Assembly: GCA_030544215.1 (NCBI GenBank)
Contig: JARZZO010000003.1
Span: forward strand, 25,615,879 to 25,679,878
DNA from: Zantedeschia hybrid cultivar
Taxonomy: Eukaryota; Streptophyta; Magnoliopsida; Alismatales; Araceae
Length of the DNA: 64,000 nucleotides
Direction: 5' to 3'
Program-made: the position numbers and the translations under genes
Shown here: one piece after another, positions 9,850-22,700 of the stretch
Layout of the letters: each line of letters starts with the position of its first letter
Position numbering within the stretch: the first letter of the stretch is position 1
The notes under the pieces: generated by a model
What the model was told of the DNA's origin: nothing
The model's input: only the letters and a program-made list of their open reading frames with translations
The model's database searches: none

Positions 9850-12383
9850 ATGATAACCACACACCCATTTTAAGCACTCACAGGGGGGCTTCCCCATATG
9901 GATTTGCCGTCGATTTCGACGGGCGCCACCAACTACGGGCAGCTCCGACTGTCGAAAGGAGTCGTCGGTGGCTCGTTTCTTCCTATGCATCTCCTCCAAA
10001 CGAGCGGAGACGTCAGTGCCGCTAGCCATAATCCTGTCTAAAGGAACGCCCTCAGGGATGTCGAGGGATGGCGCATCAAGTCCGACGTCCAACACCAAGG
10101 CCTCAGTGGGAAGCCATCCTACGGATTCCTTTTTGTCGGTCGCTACCTCTTCTCTAACTCTCGAGCCTCCCCCTTTGACCGCGACGCCCTTCCGAGCTGC
10201 CTCCTTCGCGAGCGAGGCCCGAACGATCGTATAGGCTATAGAGAACAAGACAGAGATGTCACGAGACCATCAAAGAAAGGCAGCACAAGATAAGGCAGAC
10301 ACTCACTCCTGGACTCCAGCGGAGCGAGGCCAGCCCTCAGCAACGCGATATTGGAAAGCTCGAGGTCGGCATCATCCACGACCTCGGCCCGGAGTTTCAC
10401 CCTCTTCAAGTCCACGCCAGAAGGAATCTAGCAAGGTAGGGGATCCTCCCGCATAGGAGTGAAGTTGAAGGCGGTGCGGAAATCCCTGGGAGGGATAACC
10501 TCGGAGTCTCAGGCCTTAAAGAAAAAATTGTTCTTCCACGACTTGTGGCTCGAAGCAGAAGAGATCAAGTGAAGAAACAGATTGCGACGTCGAGCCATCA
10601 CGAAGAAGAACCCGTCATCGATCAGGCTGTTGAGAAGACGTTGGAACATACAGTGGAACAACATGGCGATGGGCTCGACATGCCACTCATGACAAATGAG
10701 TAGGAAGGCATAAATATAGCACCAGTCATTCGGTGTCAGTTGCGCTAGCACCAGACGGTATTGGACTAGAAGGCTACATACGAAACAGGGGACCGGGAGA
10801 CGAAAACGAACCAAGAACATATCTTGGTATGCCACAAAAGAATTAGGAATCTCAGAAGAGAGGCAGTCGTTGGGACCGGCCTCAACAAGGTGATACCCAT
10901 GTGGCACCTTGTACTCTTCCATCATTCGCCTTAGCTCGCCTTGTTTGATCAAGCTTCGACTATGGCGAGCCAAGGTGAGGGCCCTCCTCTCGAAGAAACA
11001 GGAAGAATTAGAGGCTTCGTCGGAAGCCACTGGGACGAAGCGGGATCGATTGGGCAGAGACAACATCCTACCGGATGAGAAAAACTTAGAGCAGACCCGA
11101 GGAAGGGGTTGCAAGGGGGATAGGCTCCGGAAGGGAGCCAGAAGATCGCTAGGACGGGAAGAAAAAAAGAAAAGGGCAGCGAAGCACCAAACAGCGCATG
11201 CACTCTCCCTCTATAGGCTCAGCTGGTGGAAAGAGCTCAGAGATGAATGCAGAAGTAAGTCTAAACCCTCGTTCGCCTACCTGCCTTTGTACGGGAGAAC
11301 ATCAACTCTATTCGCACCTTCCCCGTCTGGGACGTCGAACACCACCAAGGCGCCTCATCATAATGGCGCCCCCATCAGCCAACGCAAAGGAGAAAGGGTG
11401 CGCCCTACAACAAGTATCTCCAGGCACCTGATCGCTCACATAAGAGAGCCACGTGGACAGACTGACCCCTCGTACGTACGGGGCTTGCACCAGGGGAGCA
11501 ATGCCATCTCCCCCTATAAACGGCCGTCGTTTTAGAGACCAACCGACACCTGGAGGAGCACTCAGGGATTACAAAATGACACTAGTCGGACACCCTTTCA
11601 AATGATGGATTCCGCCACGCAACGAAAGACGTTTATTGTTAGGCCTCCCGTGCAACTTCACTTCCACATTCAAAATTCAAATAAGGGAGTGAGGGGGCCA
11701 GTGACAAGGGAAAATTGGGCTCAGCCCAATTGGGCCCACTAGGTACGCAGGCCCAAAGGCCCACGACCCTCTGGGGGCCACATGGTACATAGAGTCCGAG
11801 CCCGTGTAACAGAGGCCGAATCCTAGGCCCATCGAGCCCAGGCCAGTGAATTTCCCAGCCTAAAGCCCAACCTTTACTCCTGAGATCCCCCGAGGTCTCG
11901 GGAGAACCCTCCCGAGGGCGCCTCATCTTGCAACCTCACCGTCAGGCGGGTCCTGCGAACCTAACCGCCCACTTATGGTAGGTCCGCACGATCTTCCCCA
12001 TATAGCTACGGGCGAGTTCTGGCTTGCCCAATATCCCACGATCTCCCTAAATCAGGAGGATCGGTGGCTGGCGAATCGCCCTCCCGAAGGAAACCGTCCC
12101 CAGGACAGCTCGGGCAGGAGACCATATAATCTCTAGATCCTCTACGATACAAGGTATGCTTCTCTGAGCACGACAAACCCCTAGCAAGCTCTCGTCTTCT
12201 ACCATCTAACTTAGGCATCGGAGGGTTTGGCTCCCCATCAGATTGAGGGCCCCCCCTTGACGCCTTGGTTCCCCCTCTTGCAGGTTCTACCCTGGGCGTT
12301 TCCATCAACAAATAAATTCTATCGAGTAACCGGGATCTTCGATCGGACAGTCGTCGCTATCCAACCATTTTCCGACCGCCACA
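9850..12383 (-). mobile_element. Second Ty3/gypsy element, 5' part only (LTR plus gag), minus strand
   Basis: On the minus strand the fragment begins TGTGGCGGTCGG at 12383, as an LTR would, and runs through a leader into a gag-like pseudogene that ends where the Tat-like element's LTR meets it near 9850. Pol is not present. The simplest reading is that the Tat-like element inserted into this one and that the remainder lies left of the window. The inner LTR edge and the primer-binding site were not determined. Minus-strand TATA-like sequences occur near 12122 and 11514. Confidence 0.55.
9880..11114 (-). pseudogene. Gag-like protein with putative gypsy-type transposon domain (PF04195 type), broken
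   Basis: The main ORF 11114-10509 contains the block VPHGYHLVEAGPNDCLS, then FVAYQDMFLVRFRLPVP and VLAQLTPNDWCYIYAFLLIC. This matches the domain found at the N-terminal side of many plant gypsy gag proteins. The frame continues past a TGA after FFFKA into PPRDFRTAFNF, meets a TAG, and continues again. A second stretch, about 10235-9880, with IPEGVPLDRIMASG and a basic end, looks like the C-terminal part. The stops mean this copy cannot make a full protein. Gag forms the cytoplasmic particle in which reverse transcription occurs. Confidence 0.6.
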
Positions 12384-13760
12384 GGTATTCTTTCTAAAGT
12401 TCATATCCAAATGGGAAAGAGTCATATTTTTTTCTAATATAGTATTCAAAATATCCTCAATTATTTTACAAATAATGTGTCTTGTCGAGATCTATGTAAT
12501 ATGACTTTCATATCTTTGATTGAAAAAAAAAATATCTAAATGAGACTCTTATTGTTCTTTAATTACCAAAAAAGGCACTAATATTAGAAACCATCAAGAT
12601 TTAGTTTGGAGAGTGCCTGCGGTAGTAAATTTTTGAGGTATTTTGGGTTGTATACTAACAGAAATATGATTTTTGAGGTAGATATTTTGAGGTAGTAAAT
12701 TTTTACAATTATCAAAATTTAGTACAATCTATTTGTAAAATGATTTGAAGATATTTTGGGTTGTATACTAACAGAAATATGATTTTTTTCCCATAAAAAA
12801 TGTGAACTTTAACTAGGAGGAGTGCCCCATTTAGCTATATTGAACTTATAATTCTCTTACTGGATATTTTGAAATATTTTTTGCTCTTTTCAGTCACTGC
12901 TAAATCAAGAAGTCATCTTAAGCGTCATGCATACTTTCCGCCCGTACTTGGGAAATCCCACTCGTGCAGATCTGGTCAAATTAAGAATTAAACTTGGTTA
13001 TGGTGATGGTGCGGCTCATGTTTTCCAACAATAAAAATATAAACCCAACAGCTTATCAATTTAATTAGAGACATTGTGTTTAAAGTTTTAGATACGGGAC
13101 GTGTGAAATATGTAAAGTTTAGATAACCGCCCTCCACGAATATGAAAAGAAGAATATATAGAAGGCAAACCGCCACGGATCTTTTTTCACGTGCGTGAGC
13201 AGGCCAAGCATTGTTCTCTGACTAACTTTGAGTTCGTGTGCAGGAAATTTGGTCAATAAAGGTTGATGTGCCGAAATCTCGTTTACCAAAATCAGAAACT
13301 TTTATCTCCAATTAGAGGAAAAATGTCAGACAGTTCCTGCAATATAGAATACCGTCAAAAGGCCTCCGATAGTAGTATGGAGAATCCTCTTTCGATGCCT
13401 AAGCCAGAAGACTATAAATGTTGCGGGAAAGATTAGATAGCTTGGATTGTAGAAAACGCATATTTACTGGCTGAACCCAAAGTTCTTATATAACAATTGG
13501 TTCCGTTTGAAGGGCCAATTCTGATCATGAAAACCTTGTTCGAGGCAAATACCAAAATCCGACTCCATTCACGAGTCTGCACGACCAAGGACTTTGAGCC
13601 TCTGGTTTCGATGAGAAAAAAGGGATCCTACCTTGGCGAGGGATGATTAGGATTCTATCTGGATTCGAGTTTCCCCTGGAAATTTTGACTTTGGGCCGTC
13701 CTTTGTAGGCCGCAGCGTTTGGCAAACTCAACGATCAAATGAGAGAAGGATTAGTGGACC
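12384..13760. other. AT-rich non-coding sequence, no recognised gene
   Basis: Nothing convincing is seen. Short repeats such as TTTTGAGGTAGTAAATTTTT and ATTTTGGGTTGTATACTAAC recur between about 12605 and 12790. ORFs are short and without family features. The stretch lies downstream of the pseudouridine synthase 3' end and may be intergenic. Confidence 0.4.
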
Positions 13761-13929
13761 GGCCTATTAATGTTTTTTGAGCTGAGTGAAATTCTCTTTC
13801 TTCACTTTCCCCTCTCGTTCTTTGCCATGTTTGCATGGCAAAGAGCAAAGAGACATATGAGGAGATGCCTCCTAGCGAGATGCCTGTTGATGGTTGTCCT
13901 CCTCCATTCCCGAGTAATGGTTCAGGGAT

Positions 13930-14309
13930 GTCCTACAAACAACAAAAACAATAATAATAATAATAATAATAATGATAGTGGATAGAAAAATATGAGATAA
14001 AATTTTAATAGGGAGAGAGAAAAATGTGAAAGAGGAGAAAGAGAGATAATAAAAAAAAAAAAATTAGTTATTATTATCCCAGGAGACTACTATTTTGATA
14101 TTGATTTTACTATTATTATTATCAAAATAAATTATTATTATCATATGAGACTATTTAATAATAATAATGTTAAAATTAGTTATTATTATCCCAAGAAATT
14201 GCAACAACAACAACAACAACAATAATAATAATAATAGGAAACAAAAAAATAAGAGATGGAAATATTAATAGGGAGAGAGAAAATGTGAAAGAGAATAATA
14301 ATAATAATA

Positions 14310-14351
<42 letters not shown>

Positions 14352-14804
14352 TTAAAAATAATAATAATATCAAAGTTAATTATTATTATCCTATGAGACC
14401 ACCATTTTAATATTAATTTTTTAATAATAATAACTATTATTATTAGTTATTATTATCCTATGAGACCACTATTTTGATATTAATTTTTTAATATAATAAT
14501 AATATCAAAATTAGTTATTATTATCCTATGAAACCATCATTTTGATATTAATTTTTTAATATAATAATAATATCAAAATTAGTTATTATTATCCCATTAG
14601 ACTATCTTAACAATAACAACAACAACAACAACAATAATAATAATAATATCAAAATTAATTATTATTATCTCAGGAGATTACAATAACAATAATAATAGCG
14701 GACAAAAAAATAGGAGAGAAATATTAATAGAGAAATAAAAATGTTAAAGAAGAGAAAGAGATGATAATTATGATGATGATGATGATGATGATATAATAAT
14801 AATG

Positions 14805-14859
<55 letters not shown>

Positions 14860-14890
14860 TATAAAAGAGAGATTAATTATATATAGTATA
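13930..14890. repeat. AAT/ATT microsatellite array with embedded hairpin tandem units
   Basis: Runs of TAA, ATT and CAA triplets alternate in both orientations. A unit of 68-69 bp is tandemly repeated from about 14444 to 14581, starting AGTTATTATTATCC, and each unit contains the inverted pair TTTTGATATTA and TAATATCAAAA. Degenerate copies extend to 14070 and 14650. Confidence 0.8.
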
Positions 14891-14949
14891 AGAAGTTATT
14901 AGTATTATTATTATTATATATAAGTAATTTTTGTTACAAAGAGAGGGTC

Positions 14950-15170
14950 AAGAGAGAGAGAGAGAGAGAGTTAATGAGAGAAGGAGGGAGAGAGATTGTG
15001 AGAAAGAAAGAGAGAATTAATGAGAGAAAGAAAGAGGGGGGAGAGAGAGACTTAATGAGAGGGAGAGGGGAAATAGAGAGAATTAATGAGAGAGAGAGAG
15101 CGAGAAAAGAGAGAATTAATAGAAGGTAGAGATATTAATAAAGAATTGAGAAAGAGGGAGAGAGAATTTA
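14950..15170. repeat. GA-rich microsatellite
   Basis: Imperfect GA and GAGAAA runs alternate with the word TTAATGAGAG. No coding potential is seen. Confidence 0.8.
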
Positions 15171-15464
15171 GACACGAAACAGAATTCTCTAATATTGACA
15201 TATGACACCAAAAAACTATGTTTTATATGCATAGCATAAATTTGAAGATACCAAGAACATATCTAGAATTTTGAATGACTATAGGAACTTTTGTTTGCTG
15301 CAACGCACAAGGTAACTGGAGGTATTGCAGCAAGTACTACACTTAAGTTATGGTTTCTCAAACTTTGGGCCAAACCAGGCTAGGTCTAGCAGAGCTCAGG
15401 CCCAACCCATGAAGTTTCTAGCTCAAGCCAAGTAAGCCAATCTTTCACGTAATACTCGTTGCAC

Positions 15465-15745
15465 CACTTACGGGCAACCATCCAATTGGATTCGATTGGA
15501 CAACTGCAGCAATAAGTATGTTTTTTTTCCCTTAAAATCCATCTGGGGTGGGGAAAACTTAAGGGAGCCATATGTACCATCTATTTTTTTTCATTTTTTT
15601 AACTATCCAATCAAAGATCGGGTACAGATGGCTCCTTTAAGACTGTTCCTACCACCTGAATCTTGAGAAACAATAAAAAAGGTTATCCACTGCTACAACC
15701 ATCCAATCAAATCCAATTGGACCGCCATGGTGCTAGATTTCCTTG
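15465..15745. mobile_element. Fold-back MITE-like element
   Basis: The left part (GGCAACCATCCAATTGGATT, then CAGCAATAAG, then GGGAGCCATATGTACCATCT) reappears in reverse complement in the right part (GTACAGATGGCTCC, then CACTGCTACAACC, then CCAATTGGACC). The arms cover nearly the whole element, with an AT-rich centre near 15590. No target duplication was established. Confidence 0.5.
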
Positions 15746-17346
15746 TTATTCAAGCCCTTCAAAATCCAGGACGAGCCTAATGGGCCTCCGGGCTGAGCCC
15801 ATTGCCACCCCTTGTTATCACCCTTCTTATAGAAAAAAATAAAGTTCCACAATTACCCATTGCAATATTAGGATTACCCTTCTGATAATATTGAAAAGGA
15901 TAATAAACATTCATGACATTATGATTTTCTATATAAATTCCATAAAAGATAAGGAAGTATTTACAAATGAAATAAATTATTTACAAAAGTTTAGTCACAT
16001 TTTCATAAAATTCATTGCCATGCCTAATTATGGTGAATTTAGGTTTACCCAACAAATCTGATTTAGTTTTTGTAACTGCCGATCCTTCAAAAAGGAGAGA
16101 ACAAGAACAGGATTAGCATTCTTGAACTTTTCAAGGAAATGAAGAATATCTTCCACCCAAAAACTTAAAGAGTCCTGGGAAATGATCCGTTGGGAAGCAA
16201 AACACATATTCGCAAATGAGATAGGAAAACAACTCAGAAATAGAAATATATGCTTGCATTCTCATGAAGGGCTTGTGAGATCACGAGCCATCAAGTCAGA
16301 TAGGCACTACATAGGAACTCAATAGAGAACTGTCTCATTCAAACCTTTCCATGTAACAATGCCCCTAGGTGCGGTCGCAGCAAATATATATAGGAGATTG
16401 AGCTGTACGGTAAGACCCGACCCTAAAAAATTCAAAAAGTATCTATATTTGTTGCAATGCCCCGCAATGCAGTACCAGGGGCATTGGAGCAAGTGTTACT
16501 CTTCCAGCTCATGTTGAACATTTGATGAACTAGCTGTCGCGGAATGCACCTTCAAGGCCCACAAATTTGAGTATTTCAACTTAGGCATCCGTGAATCTCA
16601 TACACTGTTATTTAACCTTCCCACAGACTATCATGTCAACCATCCTTTTAGCTAGTGCAAATGAACATAGTAACCAAAAGAACAAGCAAACTATATGTAA
16701 GGCCATGACTGACTCAAAAGACAACTGAAAAAGAGACCGTGCTTTGAACTTACAGACTTCGTAATATGCTCTGCATATGCCAAGCTGATGGGGGAGGAGG
16801 GGAGCTAAGAAATAGAATATAGGGAAAAAAATAATACATTCTTAGACTAGAAAATGAATTTCTAACTAGCACTTTCTTGTATTCGTAGAACAAGTGAAAA
16901 TTGGTTGGGGAAACAAAGACCACGAAGAAAATCATAGAATGCAAGCCCCTCCTGTGGAAAGAGGGGAGGCAAATTCAAACCTTTATGTATTCCTCGACAT
17001 AGATTCTCTGCACCAGAATCTTGTGAAATTATAGAATGAAGCCTTGCAATATCACCTTGATGAATGCAATTTGGTACTTGCAAACCCTATGTCAACATCT
17101 GATGTAAGCAATGATTCTGGCAAACTTTTGCTCTTTAACAAAGGCCAGTAGTGACCTGAGAAATCTTTCCACAATGCTCTGCAGCAGCTGCTAGTAAAAT
17201 TTCTCCAATTTTTCAGTGGCTTCAGCATTAGACTTCCCAATAACCTTAACTAATCGATTTGTTTATCTTCTTGTGACAGCTTTACAATCCTTTGACGAGG
17301 GGTGTGGAACTGCTAGTCCTCCAAAAAAACCTCACCCATATACAAG
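15746..17346. other. 3' flank of the pseudouridine synthase gene, no recognised gene
   Basis: The ORFs here are short and match nothing I know. Part of 17050-17380 may be 3' untranslated region of the host gene; TTTATT at about 17348-17353 is AATAAA on the gene strand. Confidence 0.35.
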
Positions 17347-17386
17347 CTTTATTAAACATCATTCAGAGAAAGTGTTACCAGATGAC

Positions 17387-17922
17387 TTAACTAACTTTAG
17401 TTGAATAGTTCAACGCCTCCCAACTTTTTTGCATGTGTGGAGATAATGGAGCAATCAGCTCAAGACACTCGAGATCAGAGAAATCATGGCACATAGTTGA
17501 TGACTGTATCTGCTTCAAGACCACTGAAATATTGGGTAAAACCATTTGTCGGCAATGGAGATGTAAGCTAGGTTTCTGGTCCAATATACTCCCTCCCTTC
17601 AAATCAAGAGCAAATGGAGTATTAAGATCACTGAACTTCTCGATCTTCTTGGTGGGATCTGATAGAGAGAGTGGTTGCCATTTTCTGTGACCAGACCAGC
17701 CATACTTGAAGTCTCCAACTATTGGTGTTCCAAGGACTTCAGCACAGTGGACACGCAGCTTAAAAATCAAAGAAAGGTTAAATGATAAGAGGAAGAGAAA
17801 AGGTTGTGTTAGGCAAGCAAATTTCATAGTCAACAATCAATAATTAAGTTTAGGAAATTCTATTCGACAATGTACCTGATGTTTTCTTCCGGTCAATGGA
17901 CAAAGCTCTAACCATGTCAATC
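17387..17922 (-). CDS. Pseudouridine synthase exons g and h (C-terminal end)
   Basis: Exon g (17922-17876, 47 nt) encodes LTWLELCPLTGRKHQ between a TTCAG acceptor and a GTACAT donor; its first two bases complete a Gly codon begun in the previous exon. Exon h (17758-17387, 123 codons plus stop) starts LRVHCAEVLGTPIVGD and ends with a family-like tail around HLHCRQMVLPNIS and LIAPLSPHMQKSWEAL. The intron between them is 117 bases. AATAAA occurs on the gene strand about 35 bases after the stop. Confidence 0.9.
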
Positions 17923-18871
17923 CTGAAGAATATGCACGAAGGAATACATGAGCAACATTCTTTGAAATAGACTTCCCAGTTTGTAATTATGAAAGTGTGA
18001 AAAGTAAGTTCTTATTGAAGAATGTGTTAACTAAAATGATTGCATTGTTTCAATGTAATTAAGTTCGTGAAACTGTTCCAACTGATAAACAATCTTTTGA
18101 CCTCCATTAGCATATAAATACTTACGCAGAGGTCTCAACAAGTGGAAAATTTTCTTCCTTTTCTTTATATTGCATTTATGTCTCCTTTCATATATGAAGA
18201 ATGTAACAATATGTAGCAGTCTAAAGATGGCAAATCTGATGTACAACCCCATGAACCATGGAAATTGAATGATCATCATCATAAAAAACTTATGCTATTT
18301 GGGGTCGACTACATGAATCATGTCCCTCCATCTTAATCTATCTAATACCATACTTGTGGTAACACGTTAGCAACATCAAGTCCTTTTTAACTACATCTAA
18401 CCACTTAATTTTAGGTCTTCGATGTCTTTTACCCACCTCCACTCTAATTTTATCACTTCTCTTAACAGGTGCTAAACTTGGGTGACGATGTATATTTCTC
18501 ATTTTATCTTTCCTAGTCTTACCATCACCTCAACATCATCATTGCAACAACACAATTTTTGTACATGATCCTTTCTCGAAACTGAACACTCAAAACTGCA
18601 TGATCAATGCTCTAAAAGTTATAGACAAACCCAATTCTAGTGGGAAAAACTAAGCAAACATCCAACAATAATAAAATTTAGGATTTTTTTAGTTTTTAGT
18701 CCCTATATTTTCTTGATATTTGGACAGCACCCCTATGAGTTGGGTATTTCACTTTGCACCAAAATCTAAAATTTTATTATGTATATATCCCTACTGTCAA
18801 CCCTCTGTTTAAGCTTTTAGCTCAACTCTAGTTAAAATATAACTCAAGTACAGGTACCCTCACTTTCTGGT

Positions 18872-18938
<67 letters not shown>

Positions 18939-19152
18939 GGGGAGCCCGTGTCACTGGAAGAGGCGGTGGCTCTCAGGGCATCAGCAGCGAGCAGGATCGG
19001 ACTCTTGGTGCATCAGCGGCGAGCAAGATCGGGCTGGAAGAGGCAGTGGTTCTCGGGACGCCGGCAGCAAGTGGGATCCAGTTGGAGGCAGCGGTGGCCC
19101 TCGGGGCATCAGCGGCAAGGGTGGCAGAGTGGCAGGTGAAGAAGAGGAAGGA

Positions 19153-19194
<42 letters not shown>

Positions 19195-19415
19195 TTGGGT
19201 GTGTCTGTTGGAGGGATGGAGAGGGTAGGGACAAAATGGTCATTTAGCCCTTTTTCTGTTTATTTTAACAGATTGAAGGAATATTCCAAAAATATTCTTA
19301 AACACCCAATGGTTGCTTACTGGAGGTCCTTTTTACAAAGAATATCAACTTTGTTGGGTGCATAGCAAACTCTAGTTAAAATATAACTCAAGTACAGGTA
19401 CCCTCACTTTCTGGT

Positions 19416-19462
<47 letters not shown>

Positions 19463-19676
19463 GGGGAGCCCGTGTCACTGGAAGAGGCGGTGGCTCTCAG
19501 GGCATCAGCAGCGAGCAGGATCGGACTCTTGGTGCATCAGCGGCAAGCAAGATCGGGCTGGAAGAGGCGGTGGTTCTCGGGGCGCCGGCAGCAAGTGGGA
19601 TCCAGTTGGAGGCGGCGGTGGCCCTCGGGGCATCAGCGGCAAGGGTGGCAGAGTGGCAGGTGAAGAAGAGGAAGGA

Positions 19677-19716
<40 letters not shown>

Positions 19717-22700
19717 TTGTCTGTTGGAGGGATGGAGAGGGTAGGGACAAAATGGTCATTTAGCCCTTTTTCTGTTTATTTTAACAGATTGAAGGAATAT
19801 TCCAAAAATATTCTTAAACACCCAATGGTTGCTTACTGGAGGTCCTTTTTACAAAGAATATCAACTTTGTTGGGTGCATAGCAAAATAGCCAACTCGCAG
19901 GGGTTCAATCCAAATATCAAGAAAACATAGGGACTAAAAACTAAGAAACCCTAAAATTTAACATCTTAATGAATTACATAAAGAATATTATGAGTTATAA
20001 ACTTATAATACGATATGGATAACAAAAGCCCTTCATGCCAAAACATAATAATAATAATTACAAACTCAGGTTAAACAAGCATTTAAGGCAGCCATATACT
20101 GAGATATAGGATCATTCAAAGCATATAATGCAGTTTCTTCATGAAGGGTCAGACAAAATGTACATTATTATTTCATCACTTCTTCGTGAACCATAAATAT
20201 CTTTGTAATGAATTGATGCTTAACCAGAAACATAGAACTATATATAATAGTTCAAAGAAGATATACATGTAAAAAAAGACTAGTTTGCTGCTTTTTTCTT
20301 TAATTTCTTGCCTATGGAGTTTTAGCAAAGAGGAAAGTGAGGCAACCAAGGGCTGTCTCAGCCGTAAATGCCTAGGCAAGCACCTTGGTGCTTGAGGAGA
20401 GGTGTTTTCTACCATAAATCATCATGAAGGAAGAAATGGAAAGAAGAAAATGTAGAACAATCCAAGTTGTCATCAAGGGTATGGGACACAATAATCATGT
20501 CCAATACGTGAAGACCAATTTGCAGAGAGCACTCTATATAAGTAGCAGATGGTCTTATGAATCACGGAAAATTAAAAAACAATGGTGGCACATAATAAAA
20601 AGTGCAGTAAACATTGTTAAAAGAGGCATTTAGCAACTTAAGAATAATTATTCAATAGACATTGTTGAAAGAAATGTTAGCCACATGGGAATATTAAGGA
20701 TGAGTAAGAGTAATACTACATAATTCAAAAATACATCTGATATAGATAAAATAAGCATTATCCAAAAAAGGCCACTACTTACAGAAACCAAGAACAACGT
20801 CAAGTCTAGAAGTATGGTGATACACAGGAAGCATCGTAAATTTGTGATTGACAACAGGTTGTACCAAAAAAAACACTTTCAGATGATAAGAGAAAGTAAC
20901 CTAACCCCCTCTCAAATCTTCTGAATCAAAATAGTATCCAAAGGATAGCAGATTATCTTATGGAGACCTCCACATTGACGCTTTACATTTTGAAACACTG
21001 CTGCATTTTGATGATAAGAACAGGGTATACGTTTCAAATATGCTACTGTTAGTATTGTGTCTATCAAGTCAATCATGCACATTGTATAATCTTGTTCAGT
21101 TATTTATATTAATAGCAATATATTTATTATGTGTAAATCGCATTTATTTATTATCCGTTTCATGGTGAAGTCCATAAATGTGTGCAATATTTGTCAAATT
21201 ATGATGACATCATAATAATGAGATTGACAACTTATAAACATATATTCTTAATTGTTTACAGTCGGATTAAGAAGAACATCAAATATCCAGTGAGACAAGT
21301 ACAGGTTACTCATGTTCATCTGATGAGCGAGACTGGTCTCATACTCACTTGTATGGAGACACTAAGGCGAACCTATAGGTCCTCATTGACGAATGAGCTC
21401 ACTGAACTGATCTGACTTGAATCACTGGATAATAATTTATCTAACTGTCAACCAGCTTGATTTAATGTCACAGTTGCATGGTTGGCCCTCGGACCTAAAA
21501 CACCAAAGGCACCTTGTCGCTGGACTTTTGGGCTTTGACCTTGGCTAATGGATCTCTAACCGTGAGATCCTAATCAATCAAGTGATCGGATTCAATAGAA
21601 TACCTTCGAAGGTAATTGAATGTTCAATATGGGATCATTCGCTCTCAGTACTTCGAGAGAGAATGCTCTGGAGATGATGCGCAGAAGTCCCTGACCAAGA
21701 CGGACACTATATCAGAAAATGAGTTTTCTGATATCATACAACAACATCTAATCCAAGTGAGTAGACCGGTTAAGGTTTGACAGTTGACCATAACTTAGGT
21801 TAACTCGGGAGCATCGGATGAAGGATTATAACCACATGATAACTGATGACAGAAATGTTCCTCGAACAAGTTGTTGAACCCCATTATTTTTTAGGATCAT
21901 GCGATGTTGCTTGGCACCCAACTTGATCGGAAGTCTGACCAATTCATATGCGCGATATTAATTCGGTATATTAATTATTTGATATAAGATATTAAAGTAA
22001 TTAATTTAAACCAGTAAAATGTTACTGGACTTATTGGGCCGAAAATTAGATTGATACTTAAATCTAAAGGGCATACACACAAAGACTTTCAGTTGATGGT
22101 GTTTAAGCGGGATTTATATTAGTTCGGAGACTTTCGTAAAAAGTCGCCTATAATTAATATAAATATACGCTGAAGGAGAACTCGGGACCAAGCTCTAAAG
22201 TTCCCCCCAAAGTCACCCCCCCCCCCCGCTCTCTCTCCCTAACACCCAGAAGGAAAGGGGCGCCCCCTATCCTCTCTCTTCTGGCTCCGCCGCTTTTGCT
22301 TCTCAATCGTCGAAAGGCCCATTTGCATGCCACAGGAACCGTCGCCGAGAAGGAACATTGACAAGCGCCCCGATTCTGATGAGAGAGCGAGGATGAACTA
22401 TCAAATGGAGGACCGTATGAATAACGTTGGAGGCCGGACGCCTGTGCAACTAGTAATATTGCTCTGTCGAAATCACATAGTCGCATATTCAAATCCGGAC
22501 AAGGTGATGTCTGATCACCGATTTTCTTAAATTTTCTCAAAACGGATTAGGAACAGGTAGGTTAAATTTTAAATATCTATTTTCGTTGCATTCTTCGTCT
22601 TCCCGCCCAGATCCTTACAACGGTATCAGAGCTAGATTAGTGTTTTGATCCATTTCGATTTACTGAATTTGATTTCTAGATTAGATTCCATGCGATGATT

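Noticed and set aside
10909..11535. 208-residue plus-strand ORF
   Set aside because: It overlaps the start of the minus-strand gag, whose family motifs are recognisable; the plus frame is basic, low complexity and without a domain.
14665..14859. Leu-run ORF, possibly a membrane peptide
   Set aside because: It is a translated AAT/ATT triplet repeat.
16750..17240. Minus-strand ORFs downstream of the pseudouridine synthase stop as further exons
   Set aside because: The enzyme already reaches its family C-terminus at 17387, and these ORFs show no motif or convincing splice sites; they are more likely 3' UTR or flank.
18870..19881. Ser/Leu- and Arg/Gly-rich ORFs in the duplicated segment
   Set aside because: They consist of translated CT microsatellite plus GC-rich spacer, occur in several frames at once, and show no family motif.
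22621..22632. Possible tRNA-Met gene piece
   Set aside because: Only the 3' complement of the tRNA is present, directly after an LTR, so it is a primer-binding site.
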